Assembly: GCA_034766995.1 (NCBI GenBank)
Contig: CM068315.1
Location: 43,195,318-43,259,317 of the forward strand
Source of the DNA: Acanthacorydalis orientalis
Lineage: Eukaryota; Arthropoda; Insecta; Megaloptera; Corydalidae
Direction of reading: 5' to 3'
DNA length: 64,000 nucleotides
The position numbers and the translations under genes are program-made. Within the stretch, counting starts at the first letter, position 1, and every line of letters begins with the position of its first letter. This document shows positions 25,768-35,759 of the stretch, one piece after another. Below the pieces are notes generated by a model. It was given only the letters and a program-made list of their open reading frames with translations, was not told the DNA's origin and searched no databases.

Positions 25768-26540
25768 ACTACCTACTTTATATATTGAGTATAAAGATGC
25801 ATACATCAGTTAAAATTATAGTTATTAATCAAAATAAGGACCATTAGTCTGCACACATTTCTCGCAATGGAAAATAAGTTTGTTTACTTCTAAAAGCTGT
25901 AATTCTGGAATCCTGAGTTAACGAATTCATCGAAAGCCCTTTGAGCTGATGATTGATCTTTGAAAACCTTCTCTCGTAGGAAATTACTCAAATGTTTTAA
26001 AAAAATGATAATCTGTCGGAGACAGGTCCGGAAAATAAGATGGGCGAGGAAAAGTTTCATAACCCAGTTTTAAATTAATTTGCGAGACTTGTGGTCGGGT
26101 TTTGTCATGAAGAAGAATTGATCCTCTTCGATTGATTAATGCTGGCCGTATACGAAACAATTCCTCATTAATTTTTTTAATTTCCTGTCAATATTTTTCT
26201 TCTATTACAGTTTCACCAGGATTTAAGAAGTTGTAGTGAATTATGCCACTTGCCGACCACCAGTGACCATAATATTTTATTCATGAAACTTCGGTTTACG
26301 AAACTGTTTTGGTGCTTCTCCTCGGTCTAGCCACTGTGACAAACGTTTGCGATTATTGTATAGAATCCACTTTTTTCACATGTTATAATGCGATCAAGAA
26401 AGGAATCATTTTTGTTACGCAAAAGAAGCACAGAGCGGACTTCGTATCGTCGAATGGCTTGATGTTCATTTAGTTCATACAGCATCCATTTATCCAGCCT
26501 TTTTGTTTTTCCACTTACACTCAAATGTCGAACAACTGTT
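25768..26540 (-). pseudogene. Hsmar1/cecropia-like mariner transposase, C-terminal two-thirds
   Basis: Minus-strand reading from about 26524: SVSGKTKRLDKWMLYELNEH, RYEVRSVLLLRNKNDSFLD and RIITCEKSGF, matching the linker KxKKLDKWVPHEL and the block before the first catalytic Asp of Hsmar1-like transposases. Then LDRGEAPKQFRKPKFHE, VMVTGG, and after more decay FLKHLSNFLREKVFKDQS and RAFDEFVNSGFQNY near the C-terminus. The first catalytic Asp position reads TCEK instead of TCDEKW, and the second catalytic block (HDNARPH) is not legible. Several stops. No N-terminal helix-turn-helix and no terminal repeats were found. It is the complementary part of the protein to that retained by the 561-bp elements, and may derive from their autonomous parent lineage. 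Confidence 0.82.
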
Positions 26541-26635
26541 GAATTTCTTCTTGCACCTCTCGAGTTGTTTTACTGAGAGTCCGTGGACAATAGATTGGGA
26601 ACTATTGCAATAGAGTACAAAAATTCTTACACATC

Positions 26636-26727
26636 TTAACCCTTAAACTATTCGTTGGAGTCAAAGTGATCCCAACAGCAGTGTGATTCGTATGTTTCAT
26701 ACAAATAGTGTGCAGTTAAAAGGTTAA
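26636..26727. mobile_element. 92-bp TTAA-flanked (piggyBac-like) mini-element
   Basis: TTAA at both ends; ends read CCCTTAAACTATTC and, reverse-complemented, CCTTTTAACTGCAC. TTAA plus CCyTTT-type ends are the signature of piggyBac-group insertions. No coding capacity. Confidence 0.55.
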
Positions 26728-26739
26728 CATTCGATTTTA

Positions 26740-26895
26740 TTAATTTTTATAAATTCATTTCAATAAAATTTTTCCGACTTACATTTTACACGGATTATTT
26801 GTGTGTCTAATTTCTGTTATTTGTTAGAGGGTTCGCGAGCGTTAGCGAAAGAGGGTGCGAGCCCTTCCGGGGATTTGAGAGCGCATCGAGCAAAT
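26740..26895 (+). repeat. GC-rich tail module related to 20.6 kb
   Basis: CGACTTACATTTTACACGGA, TAATTTCTGTTATTTGTTAG, then hairpin-prone TTCGCGAGCGTTAGCGAA, GGGTGCGAGCCC and GAGAGCGCATCGAGC. The first two motifs recur at 20580-20645 and, inverted, at 32478-32515. Candidate Helitron-like 3' part. Confidence 0.45.
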
Positions 26896-27099
26896 TTTTT
26901 TGAAACTAACATTGTTTTTAATGAAGTAAACTAGTAGTTTTTTGAAAATAATTAAAATATTATGTAATGATTGAAGCTCAAATATTAGAAGTTCAAATAC
27001 ACCATCGTTTCTCCCAAATAAATTATAAGTTCTTTATAAATTTGTGTCTAAATAAATTTTTCATAAGAAGTTTATAGATTATAAAAAAATTTATAGGAT

Positions 27100-27131
<32 letters not shown>

Positions 27132-27380
27132 AATATGCTTGTGTGTTTGTAGGTTTAATATTTATATAGCATTGATTTATACACTTTGAGTTATGGTTTT
27201 CAGAATGAAATTCTCCAGATGTGAAATATTGGCATGATTGACAGTTAATGTAACACATGGTATATCGTGTTCATTGATCTGTAATTTGTCCAGTTTATTA
27301 TCTATCAAATCGGTTTTTTCATATTGCGGAGCTATTAATGTTCTATAGTTATATACTCAAATATGTATATTATTTATATG

Positions 27381-27430
<50 letters not shown>

Positions 27431-27456
27431 CATTTATATATATATATATATATATG
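26896..27456. other. AT-rich sequence ending in a TA array
   Basis: Nothing recognised; short TA tract at 27101-27126 and compound TA array 27365-27455 that abuts the next element. Confidence 0.6.
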
Positions 27457-27961
27457 TACCGTACGTCTCGGTGTATAAGGGGACCATTAAAACCCTAAAA
27501 ATCTTCAAAAAATCAGGGGTAATCTTATACGCTCAATACAAAAACAGAAACTTAATAACGGGAAGAGATTTTACTGTGCTTACTTAGAAATTCAATTCTT
27601 TATTTTAAAAAAAGGAACTTAAACTTTAGTATATAACATAACTTCATTGAATAATCCACTTTTAATATTTTTTTTAAAGTAAAATACATATCCATGGCTT
27701 TCTAGATACAAACCGTGCACGATGTCTTAATATGCAGTATGTCAAAACAAGGTGATTATCTGAATTTCATTTTTGAAATTTTAAAGCGAAAAATGTAATT
27801 CCCCTAATTTCTATTTCGGACATAAAATTGTATTATAACATGTGAAAGAGGTGTTCAATTTAAGATCGTCTTATACGATCGATATATAATAAATGTATAA
27901 ATTTTATCTTCAAATTTCTATCTCTTCTTACACGTAGGTCGTCTTATATACCGCAATATAC

Positions 27962-27965
<4 letters not shown>
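27457..27965. mobile_element. 509-bp inverted-repeat element with TACCGTA ends
   Basis: Left end TACCGTACGTCTCGGTGTAT + AAGGGGACC; right end reverse-complemented TACCGTATATTGCGGTATAT + AAGACGACC. About 23 of 29 bases match. Sub-terminal TCTTATACG motifs repeat inside. Flanked on both sides by TA arrays. It encodes nothing recognisable, so it is a non-autonomous DNA element; superfamily not assigned. A shorter relative is at about 46681-47005. Confidence 0.75.

Positions 27966-28011
<46 letters not shown>
27963..28011. repeat. (TA)n microsatellite
   Basis: Uninterrupted TA units directly after the element's right end. Confidence 0.97.
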
Positions 28012-28014
<3 letters not shown>

Positions 28015-28171
28015 TCAAAAGAGTGATTAAATACCGGTAATCGTTCTCGAATAATTTATCAGAGAAAATATATATTTCCAATGAAAAACATTCAATTTGT
28101 ATTTTTTGAAATTTTATGATTTTTTTTAAAATGTGTCTTATTGGAATTAATATCTGTATTATTTGTTTCAG

Positions 28172-28389
28172 TGTGTAGTGCGTGTGTTTCTGCGTTACGC
28201 AGCGTCCGTGTTAGCGTGCCGCAAGCAGTACGTGCGGGGCACTCGGTCACACTTGCGTGTGATTATGATTTGGAACAAGAACCGCTTTATTCGGTGAAAT
28301 GGTACCGAGGCGATGAGGAATTCTATCGTTTCGTACCGAAAGAGGAACCTCCTACACGTGTGTTCGATTTACCCGGTATCAATGTCGAT
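28172..28389 (+). CDS. Beaten path (Beat)-family protein, internal Ig-domain exon
   Basis: The 218-bp exon encodes (completing a codon from the previous exon) CSACVSALRSVRVSVPQAVR, then AGHSVTLACDYDLEQEPLYS, then VKWYRGDEEFYRFVPKEEPP and TRVFDLPGINVD. This is the first Ig-like domain of the Beat family: LRxVRVxVPxAVRxGxSxxLxCxYDLE, LYSVKWYRGxxEFYRxxPKExPPxxVFxxPGI. The B-strand Cys (TLAC) and C-strand Trp (VKWY) are visible; the F-strand Cys must lie in the next exon. A TTTGTTTCAG acceptor precedes it and GTGAGT follows it (donor at 28390), leaving phase 0 at the 3' end. No ATG occurs in frame after the upstream stop at about 28117, so this is not a first exon. Beat proteins are secreted or membrane-linked neuronal Ig proteins that bind Side receptors and guide motor axons in Drosophila. 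The paralogue (I-VII) is not assigned. The exon shows no stops or frameshifts and is much less AT-rich than its flanks. Confidence 0.9.
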
Positions 28390-28466
28390 GTGAGTACTAA
28401 GCTTGATTAATTTGAATTTTATAAATTGTATATTTTAAAAATTATTTATAATTTTATAAGAAATTG

Positions 28467-28512
<46 letters not shown>

Positions 28513-29278
28513 ATAATTAACATATCTTGAAATGATTCAATAATTCAAATTTGTTTCTTTTGTAAATTTAATTTAAATTTGAACGAAATAACGAAATCAG
28601 TGAAGAAGTAAACAATGATAAAACTTTTTTATAAGCTGAATAATAAATCAATAAAATATAAAATTATGTATATATATATATATATTGTATATGTTTATAC
28701 AGAAATAAATTTATACGAACTGTGAGTGAATCACAGTCGATGTTAAGTTTCACAAAAACTTCTTTCCGAAAAATAAAGTTAGTGTTAGTTTTTTAAGTCT
28801 GTCGAAGAAAAAAGCTATTGTATTCGAGAGAAAACTGAAAACTAAACTATTATTTTATAATTTATAGCTATAAGTGTGAAATATTTTGTGAAAACAGATA
28901 GAAATTTAAATAATTACATATATACAAACATTCATGTATAAATAGTTTCTTTTTTCTTCTGTTAACAAATTTTCTTGTTTTCATACAGGAAGTGGTATAT
29001 CTGTGATAAAAATTTACATAATTTAATTTAAAGTACTTTTTCAAATATTCGCTTATTTTGATTTATTTGATTTTTTGTAAGATGTAAACTATATAATTGA
29101 ATTTCATTTAAACTTGAATACAATATTACTACACTGTTACTCCCTTTTTTTAGAAACAAAAAAACCATTCCTGTTTCTTTTTATGAGAATAAAATTCAGT
29201 GTTTCAACAATAACCATAGTTTTAATTTATTTTATTCCGTTTCATAGGACATAGAAAATAATATATTATTTTTTGATA
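28390..29278 (+). other. start of Beat-like downstream intron
   Basis: Begins GTGAGTACTAAG at 28390. Contains TA arrays at 28471-28510 and 28670-28685, otherwise AT-rich with nothing recognised. No exon continuing the Ig domain (an F-strand YxCxV pattern) was recognised in the remaining 35 kb. Confidence 0.6.
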
Positions 29279-29839
29279 TTAGTTTGATAGAAAAATAATT
29301 GCTATTTATGACCTTCAAACTTATACACATTTTCCTCACCTAATAATTTTAAGTGGTCCAGAACTGTTAAATGATTAATGCTTAATTTTTGTGCAATCTC
29401 TCGAATTGTTGTGTGTGGTTATGATTCAACTAACGCTTTCAGTTGATCGTTATGAACTGAAGAAGGACGCCCGCGACCTTTTTCATCTTCAAGGCTCTCG
29501 TCCCCAGTACGAAATTTTTGTAACCACCATTGCACCGTACGTTCCTTAATAGTACCCACATCAAAAACACTGTTTAGCTTATGAGCAATTTCTGCTGCTT
29601 TACCATCCGTTTTGAACTTGTACCCATTTTTTTCTCATAATTGCTTTTTTTCATATTTAAGTCAATAGCTCAATTTGAAGCAAAATTAATAATAAAACAA
29701 AAGTTGATGTTACCAAAATACAGGCCGAAAGTTCACTTTAAAATGATATTAATATGCACACTATAAAAAGACTGTTTCTTTGAAAAAAAATAAGGTTAGA
29801 ATTCAGAAAAGAAAAACCGCAATTATTTTCCTACCAATA
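29279..29839 (-). mobile_element. Hsmar1-like mariner deletion element, complete (561 bp)
   Basis: Ends TTAGTTTGATAGAAAAATAA (left) and, reverse-complemented, ATTGGTAGGAAAATAATTGC + GG (right), with TA bordering both. The minus strand carries decayed coding for the N-terminal DNA-binding region: the motif order running right to left is start ATG near 29652, helix-turn-helix around 29500-29600, and a second one with DVSHPTVLDHLK-like sequence near 29340-29390. No catalytic domain. Same breakpoint as the other 561-bp copies. Confidence 0.88.
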
Positions 29840-30384
29840 TTATAGTATAAATAATAGAGTAGATTAAGGAGTGGAATTAGAAGAAATTAAAAGCATTAGA
29901 ACGTTTGTTTTCTGATTTGCTTGTTCCTTATTCTTTATTTAAGAATATCAGTGATAAGCAGTATCGTCTGAAAAACAACCTCAATGAAATGGAAAACAAT
30001 GGAAAATATAGTAAATATTTTCAGTTAAAGTTTAATTAGTATAATATTTTATTCCATTTACTACATTTTTTTGCCAAAATTTGTCAAATATAAAATTAGG
30101 AAGTAATTTAAATTTCTTATAAAATTTGAAATATGTCAATTATAAATTGTATTTTTAAAGAGGTGTATGTGATTTTAAATTTTAATAATGACTAAAATTG
30201 TACAATACATATTTTTTGTACCACCAGTCTGTAGTACTGATCTTTGTTAAGAAGGCATAGGACGTGAGCTTTTATGAAAAATATTTTTAATTTAAAGAAT
30301 GCTTTTTCCATATAAAAACGATAGAAACAAACATCCGAAAATATGATAAAAGAGAACGAAAACAAATCTCAAAAATTACATATA
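29840..30384. other. AT-rich sequence, nothing recognised
   Basis: No frames, arrays or terminal repeats seen. Confidence 0.5.
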
Positions 30385-30870
30385 ATAAATCTACCGTGTT
30401 CTCTCGTTCGTGCTGTAACGCCACCGCTGTATATTCATACCTATTAGCGATTCGGAAATAACACGAACAAGTTTTTAGTATATCGTGAACAGGGAAGCAA
30501 ACGCTGGAAATCGCAGCGTCGTTATCTGTACAGTAAATTAACGAAATTTTCCTTCTTAATCCCGCTTTTCTTCTTACAAATCTATTGATCTGAAAGTATA
30601 GGGATTGTGTTCGGGTGGCGCCTGCCCGTGCTCATGTATAAACGAAGGAAACAGAATAGAACGGCACGAAGAAAAAACACACGATGCTGTAGCCAGTATA
30701 CCTGCGACCGTTTCAATTAAATTAATGCGTCCGTTGTGAAAATCACAAACTTTTATATAAATGTGAGAGCTCGTGCGACTCGCACGTATCTGCATGCATG
30801 TATGGGTTTTATATAAATACAATAAAATGAAATGTATTGGGTGGATATTAAAATGTATCGGGCTTTTATG
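30385..30870. promoter_or_regulatory. candidate conserved non-coding island
   Basis: Balanced, CpG-bearing patch (CTCTCGTTCGTGCTGTAACG, GGAAATCGCAGCGTCG, TTCGGGTGGCGCCTGCCCG) amid AT-rich intron about 2 kb downstream of the Beat-like exon. A minus open frame 30574-30906 crosses it but has no family resemblance. Alternative: an unrecognised exon or old element. Confidence 0.3.
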
Positions 30871-31237
30871 AGTAAAACTTTTCACGTTTATCACATACAC
30901 ACACATATGGATACATGCATATATATATATATATATTTATATATAATATATATATATAAGTATAAGTATGTGTGTGTGTGCATTGATGTATAAATATAAA
31001 TACTTTCACAAAGTTTGCTTTTTATCCAAAAAATGAGTATAAATATTTAATATTTTTTTTTAATATAAAAACACGTATATACACAAATGTACACGTATAT
31101 AAGTTTGTAACATACATTTAATGTAATTAAAGTACTCTCGAATGTATAAATAAAAATAACAGAGAATAAAGAAAATATTTGAATTGAAAAATAATGAAAT
31201 TTGAAATGAAATATTTTTAAAAAGTATAGTTACACTT

Positions 31238-31389
31238 TTAACCCCTTTTACTGCAATTTATTTGCGGGCGATACTACTCAGACATACAATTTAAACATTC
31301 TTGACGACTGTACTTCTTTTATTGATTTCCTTCTTTAGCATAGGAAGATCATGACGAGATGGACTCGTTATTTCAGTATAAAGGGTTAA
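31238..31389. mobile_element. 152-bp TTAA-flanked (piggyBac-like) mini-element
   Basis: TTAA on both sides; left end CCCCTTTTACTGCAATTTAT, right end reverse-complemented CCCTTTATACTGAAATAACG. Interior is more balanced in composition than the flanks, with no open frame. Ends resemble those of piggyBac-group elements. Confidence 0.65.
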
Positions 31390-32470
31390 CCACCTCATTT
31401 AAAATAATAGTGGCAGTACACATTAATTATAGAAATATATTTGAAATAAATCCTTAATTTTTATATAAACAGACAATTTTGTAGAATTTTAATATCTGAA
31501 TAGCATCAAGACTTTATATTGCATGAAAATTGATTTCTTGTTTTCGAGAAAAGGGCATAAGATGGGATATAACGAATGTTAATCAACCTGAGGTTAATGT
31601 TTCGGTCTTTGAAGGTTTTTTTATTAGATATTTATAGAAAATTATTTTAATATTAAAAAAATGGAGATTTTACATGTACACAACCGAAACAGTTTATATA
31701 GAATTACGCCGGGTTAGAGAAGTGAAAATGTTTTAATTTGTTTAAAAAATTAAACATTTATTGAAAGTGTTTAATAGTTTCACAAAATGTTCAGTTATAA
31801 TTATTTATTTTAAATTTTTAATTTTATTCGTTTTTGTAATTTCAAAAATTAGAAAAATAACTTTGCACTCTTCTTACAGAGTTTTGAAAGCTCGAAAGGA
31901 AAGCTCCGTAGATATTTTAGTTTTTATAGCTTGGTAGAGCTTTCAACATATTCATCTTTTAATGTTGACACAATGTGAAAATCGATGTTCAAAATTGCAA
32001 CGTCATAACTTTCAATTTAATTAATGGATTTTAATAAATGAATCATTTGTAGGTTTCGAAGTCCTTTAGCTGTTAAACAATTTGATCTGATGTAAATCGG
32101 TTGAAGGGTTGATGCATACTGAGCCCGAACCTGCGTTACAGCATTTGGTAACGCTCCAAATGCTAACATAAATCTTTAATGAATTTATAGGCGTAATTCT
32201 AGGTCAAAAATACTCAACGGTATTGATTATTTAAAAAATAAAACGATGAGAAATACTTCTTTATTATTGTCATTATAGAAATATCGGAATAAAATTTTTA
32301 ACAATTATATACTTATAAATTTGAATACATAACCTTACTTTCTTCTCAACTTGTTATATATTTATTTCAGTTTCACAAGTTCGTTTTGATCTTACGAAAT
32401 GCTAAATTTTTTCTGATATAAAATATTTGATAATATATAATTGATCCTTTTTGGTATCAGTTAATGTTTT
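31390..32470. other. AT-rich sequence with a more balanced 300-bp patch
   Basis: 31885-32200 is less AT-rich, with AAAGCTCGAAAGGAAAGCTC near 31890 and a short hairpin AGCATTTGG...CCAAATGCT at 32140-32164. Origin unknown. Confidence 0.4.
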
Positions 32471-32695
32471 ATTTTTTTAATTCCACAAATAATCCGTGTA
32501 AAATGCAAGTCGTAAAAATTTTATAGGAAAAGTTTCTAAAAATTAACAAAACGAAATACATTGTTAAAATATGTAATAGAACACTAAATCAGCTGATCAA
32601 AACAGAGACCACGTGACCGATATCAACAAATCAGAGAACGAATAAAACGTATGCATAGCGGTGGGACCATTTTTAGTTATAGAGAGATAAATAAC
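32471..32695 (-). repeat. dispersed CCAAT/E-box module, copy 3
   Basis: Reverse-complemented: TCTCTATAACTAAAAATGGT + CCCACCGCTATGCATACG, TTCTCTGATTTGTTGATATC, GGTCACGTGGTCTCTG, and further on TTGCATTTTACACGGATTAT. It links the 5' module and the tail motif within 220 bp, showing that they belong to one repeat unit. One CCAAT box is mutated here (GATTTG). Confidence 0.6.
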
Positions 32696-32984
32696 AGTAA
32701 GAATATTCAATTTTAAATTTGGTTATATTTTTTCTAAACAGTCGATTTTAATCAATAAACATAACTCCATTTATAGTTCCTTCAATTAATTTCCATCATT
32801 AACATTATTATACAAGTTATAAAATATTATATAAAGTCTGTGATTGAACAAACTTCTCTATTTATTGATGATAGTTTTTTTGATTTTATAAAACTAACTT
32901 TTACCACATTATATTTTTAGTATAGTGGATACTTTTACTTTCAGAAATGAATTTTTCAGTAACTATATAAATCAGAAAAAAGTA

Positions 32985-33110
32985 TTGTCAAATATGTTCA
33001 ATAATTGATCATCGATTATTTTTAATTGTTGCTTATGCGAATTTCATCTGTGATTCCATCGTTATCAGTTCGATAAATTACAAAAAGTTTTGCTAAATAA
33101 AACTCTTAGT
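32985..33110 (-). repeat. foldback-family repeat, single arm
   Basis: CAATAATTGATCATCGATTA, TTTTTAATTGTTGCTTATGC, GTGATTCCATCGTTATCAG: good minus-strand match to the family. Confidence 0.6.
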
Positions 33111-33269
33111 TAGTTAGTTATTGAGAGTTTAAGGGCGCGTCGACTACTAAGGTGAATACTCGTGGTAAATTTTTGCTTAAAAAATATTAAAATTTGGTTC
33201 CTGTGCTAATCATTCGAATTTAAGAAAAAATCATATAGGTGCATCCAGTGAAGGATTGACCCAATTAGG

Positions 33270-33830
33270 AACCTCTAGCGGTAAAATTTACAGGGCCCTC
33301 AAAATTGTTCTACTGACTAAAAAAAAATCTTAGTGTAAAAATATATTTAATAACATTTTTCTTTATATCCATAAGTTTATTCAATAAATATATAAGTTAC
33401 ATTAAAATAAAATATTCTGAATTAGTTTTTATAAAAATAGAAAACAAAAACTTTCAACTCTGTAAAACTGCCACTGAAACTGTACATTTCATATGAAGTG
33501 AAGAAATTAAATAAACTTTTCTCTTCATGCTTGTCGAGCAAACTCATCAATTATTTTCAAAGTATCGATATTATTTAATATTTCTTGTTATATATACTAA
33601 TGTGCCATACTATTTAACCTTTTCCCTGACACTGTATTTCTAAGATAGTTATTCACTTTTTTTAACGCTGAGAACGAACTTTCTTTCGATGCATTTGAAA
33701 TAGAAATAATCAAAAAAAATTTAAAATAATTTCAACATTTGGAAATGTTAAGGGTATTTCATTTGCTGCTTAGTATATTTTTGTGGAAATATTGAATTTG
33801 TTTTTATGTTCATATACACATTTTGAAACT
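33270..33830 (-). pseudogene. hAT transposase C-terminal (dimerisation) fragment
   Basis: Minus-strand reading from about 33770, across one or two frames, gives LTFPNVEIILNFF, then SNASKESSFSALKKVNNYLR, NTVSGKRLNSMAH and IDTLKIIDEFARQA. It matches the hAT C-terminal dimerisation block (AxxERsFSxLkxIKxyLRstmxxeRLxxLaxLsI ... idxFAxxKaRk), especially ZMYM-type hAT proteins. Two stops and a shift are present. Downstream, GGGCCCTCAAAATTG at about 33293 could be the 3' terminal repeat region. The rest of the transposase was not found upstream. Confidence 0.7.
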
Positions 33831-35758
33831 TATATTGGAAATAGATTCCTAGATGATACAAAAAGATGGAAACCAGGTTAACCACAACAGAGATCACAGA
33901 AATAAAAATATAATTATAGTCGAAAATCTAATTAATTTATCCAATTATCAGTTTAATATAAATTTTAAAGACATATAGTTTGGTTTTAATACTTTATCTT
34001 AATGAAATCATCAATCACTGGAAACAATTTTTAAAGTAATTCTATTTAAAATTATAAAAAATCCTATTATGAAAATTTACTTTTACTAAGTATTTTTCCT
34101 GAAAAATTCAAAAACTTATCTTAATTTAAGTTTAATGATTAAAGTTTACCAAGAGAAATTTGTATAAAGGTAGTAAATTAACGACTCTACTTAAGTAGTA
34201 TAAAATTACATCATTATTTTTAATTAAATAGTAAGTCGGACAAATTGTATTGTGTTTGAAATTTTGAAACTTTATTTTTTAATTTTTATCATGAAATCTA
34301 TTATCAAATATTTATTTAAAATAATTTTCATGAAAACACAACTTTGAAATATTAAATTTACTAAAACTCTAACATTTTAGTTATTTCTTTACTTTGTTTA
34401 TAAGAAATGATCTTTTTAAATTTCGTGTAAAGTTAATATACAGTTTTATTTTCACACCCATCTGTTAATTAACTTTCTAACAATGTCATATTTTTTCCTG
34501 TTAATTTTTCGACAGAAGGATGAAAAACGTGTACAATTATTCAAGTTATAAAGATACGTTTTTTGCATTGTATTTAATCCGAGCTAGTTAAAATTTTTCA
34601 TGATAAAAGTTATAAAAACAAGTTCCTATTACATTTCAGTACGATGATAAAAAGCAAAACTAATGTTTTATGTTTGCAGCTAATTATTATAATTGCATTC
34701 TCTACGCATGAAAGAATTAGGTGTGTTTTTCTTCTAGATTTTTTCATCTCAATGCGCTAATTATAAAACTAGTTGGAATATTACTTGTTAAGAAAGTTTT
34801 CTCGTTAGTAAACCTGACGTTATCGTTACGATGAGAGATGGTTACTTAACAATTTATGCACAGGAATGAAAGAAATATGAGAAATAGACATGTTTGTTTT
34901 ATAAAAAGTGTCTAGAAAGATCATTCTAATAAAATATGATAACGAGACGAATATTTCATTAATGAACTCGACATGTATTATTTCATTTTTTTAATGCTTC
35001 TTTTTATATATTTTTCATATTTATTTTTCTTTGAAAATATTTTAAATATAAATAATTGGATTGAACGATTAAATTAATTACTTAAGATATTTATTTTATT
35101 TGTATACTTTAATATAATTTATTTTTTTTAAATATTTAATATTTTTTTTAAATATTATTAGTAAAAGTAGTTGATCGTCACTTATAAAACTAATACTGTT
35201 TAACATTTTAATCAAGTTAAATATAAAACAATTTTAATTTTTATACAGGAAACTATAAATAAAACTTTTAAGTTAGAAACTTTTAACTTTTTAGTAGAAA
35301 CTTCATTTTTTTGTACAGTAAAAGCATGTAAATTGGAACACATTAACATTTAATGACTTCCCCTGTTTATGCTATATTTTATTCCAAACTTCTATTTATT
35401 AAGTAACAAAACGATTGTAAATGAATTCTAGAACAAGTAATACAGATCAAAGGAGTAACAGTAATAATTATTTGTTGAATTAAATTATAAGCTACCTAAA
35501 GTTTACTCAATTACCAAAACTAGATGTGGTAAAGAACAAAGTCTCCATGAGCTAATTGTACTGTCTTGAGGTCGAATGAAATTTCACCCTCTATCTTAAT
35601 AAAATATTTACAGACTTAAATATTCAATAATTTGTTAATAATAATTTTATTATATTATATCTTCGGCGCTGCTATCATTCTCAGACCGTTGAAATAAAAA
35701 CAATTAAAAAAAAGAAGTTTTGTTCTATGTGTATGTGTGTGTGTATATATATATATAT
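33831..35758. other. 1.9 kb AT-rich sequence, nothing recognised
   Basis: No coding frame, terminal repeat or long microsatellite. A slightly balanced patch at 35500-35595 has no recognisable relatives. Confidence 0.5.
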
Positions 35759-35759
35759 A

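Noticed and set aside
28141..28171. Extension of the Beat-like exon upstream as a signal peptide (LISVLFVSVCSACVSA looks hydrophobic)
   Set aside because: There is no ATG in frame after the upstream stop near 28117, and a TTTGTTTCAG acceptor sits at 28162-28171; most of the hydrophobic run comes from intron sequence.
30574..30906. 110-residue minus open frame
   Set aside because: Crosses a balanced island but has no recognisable domain, and one end is ordinary AT-rich sequence.
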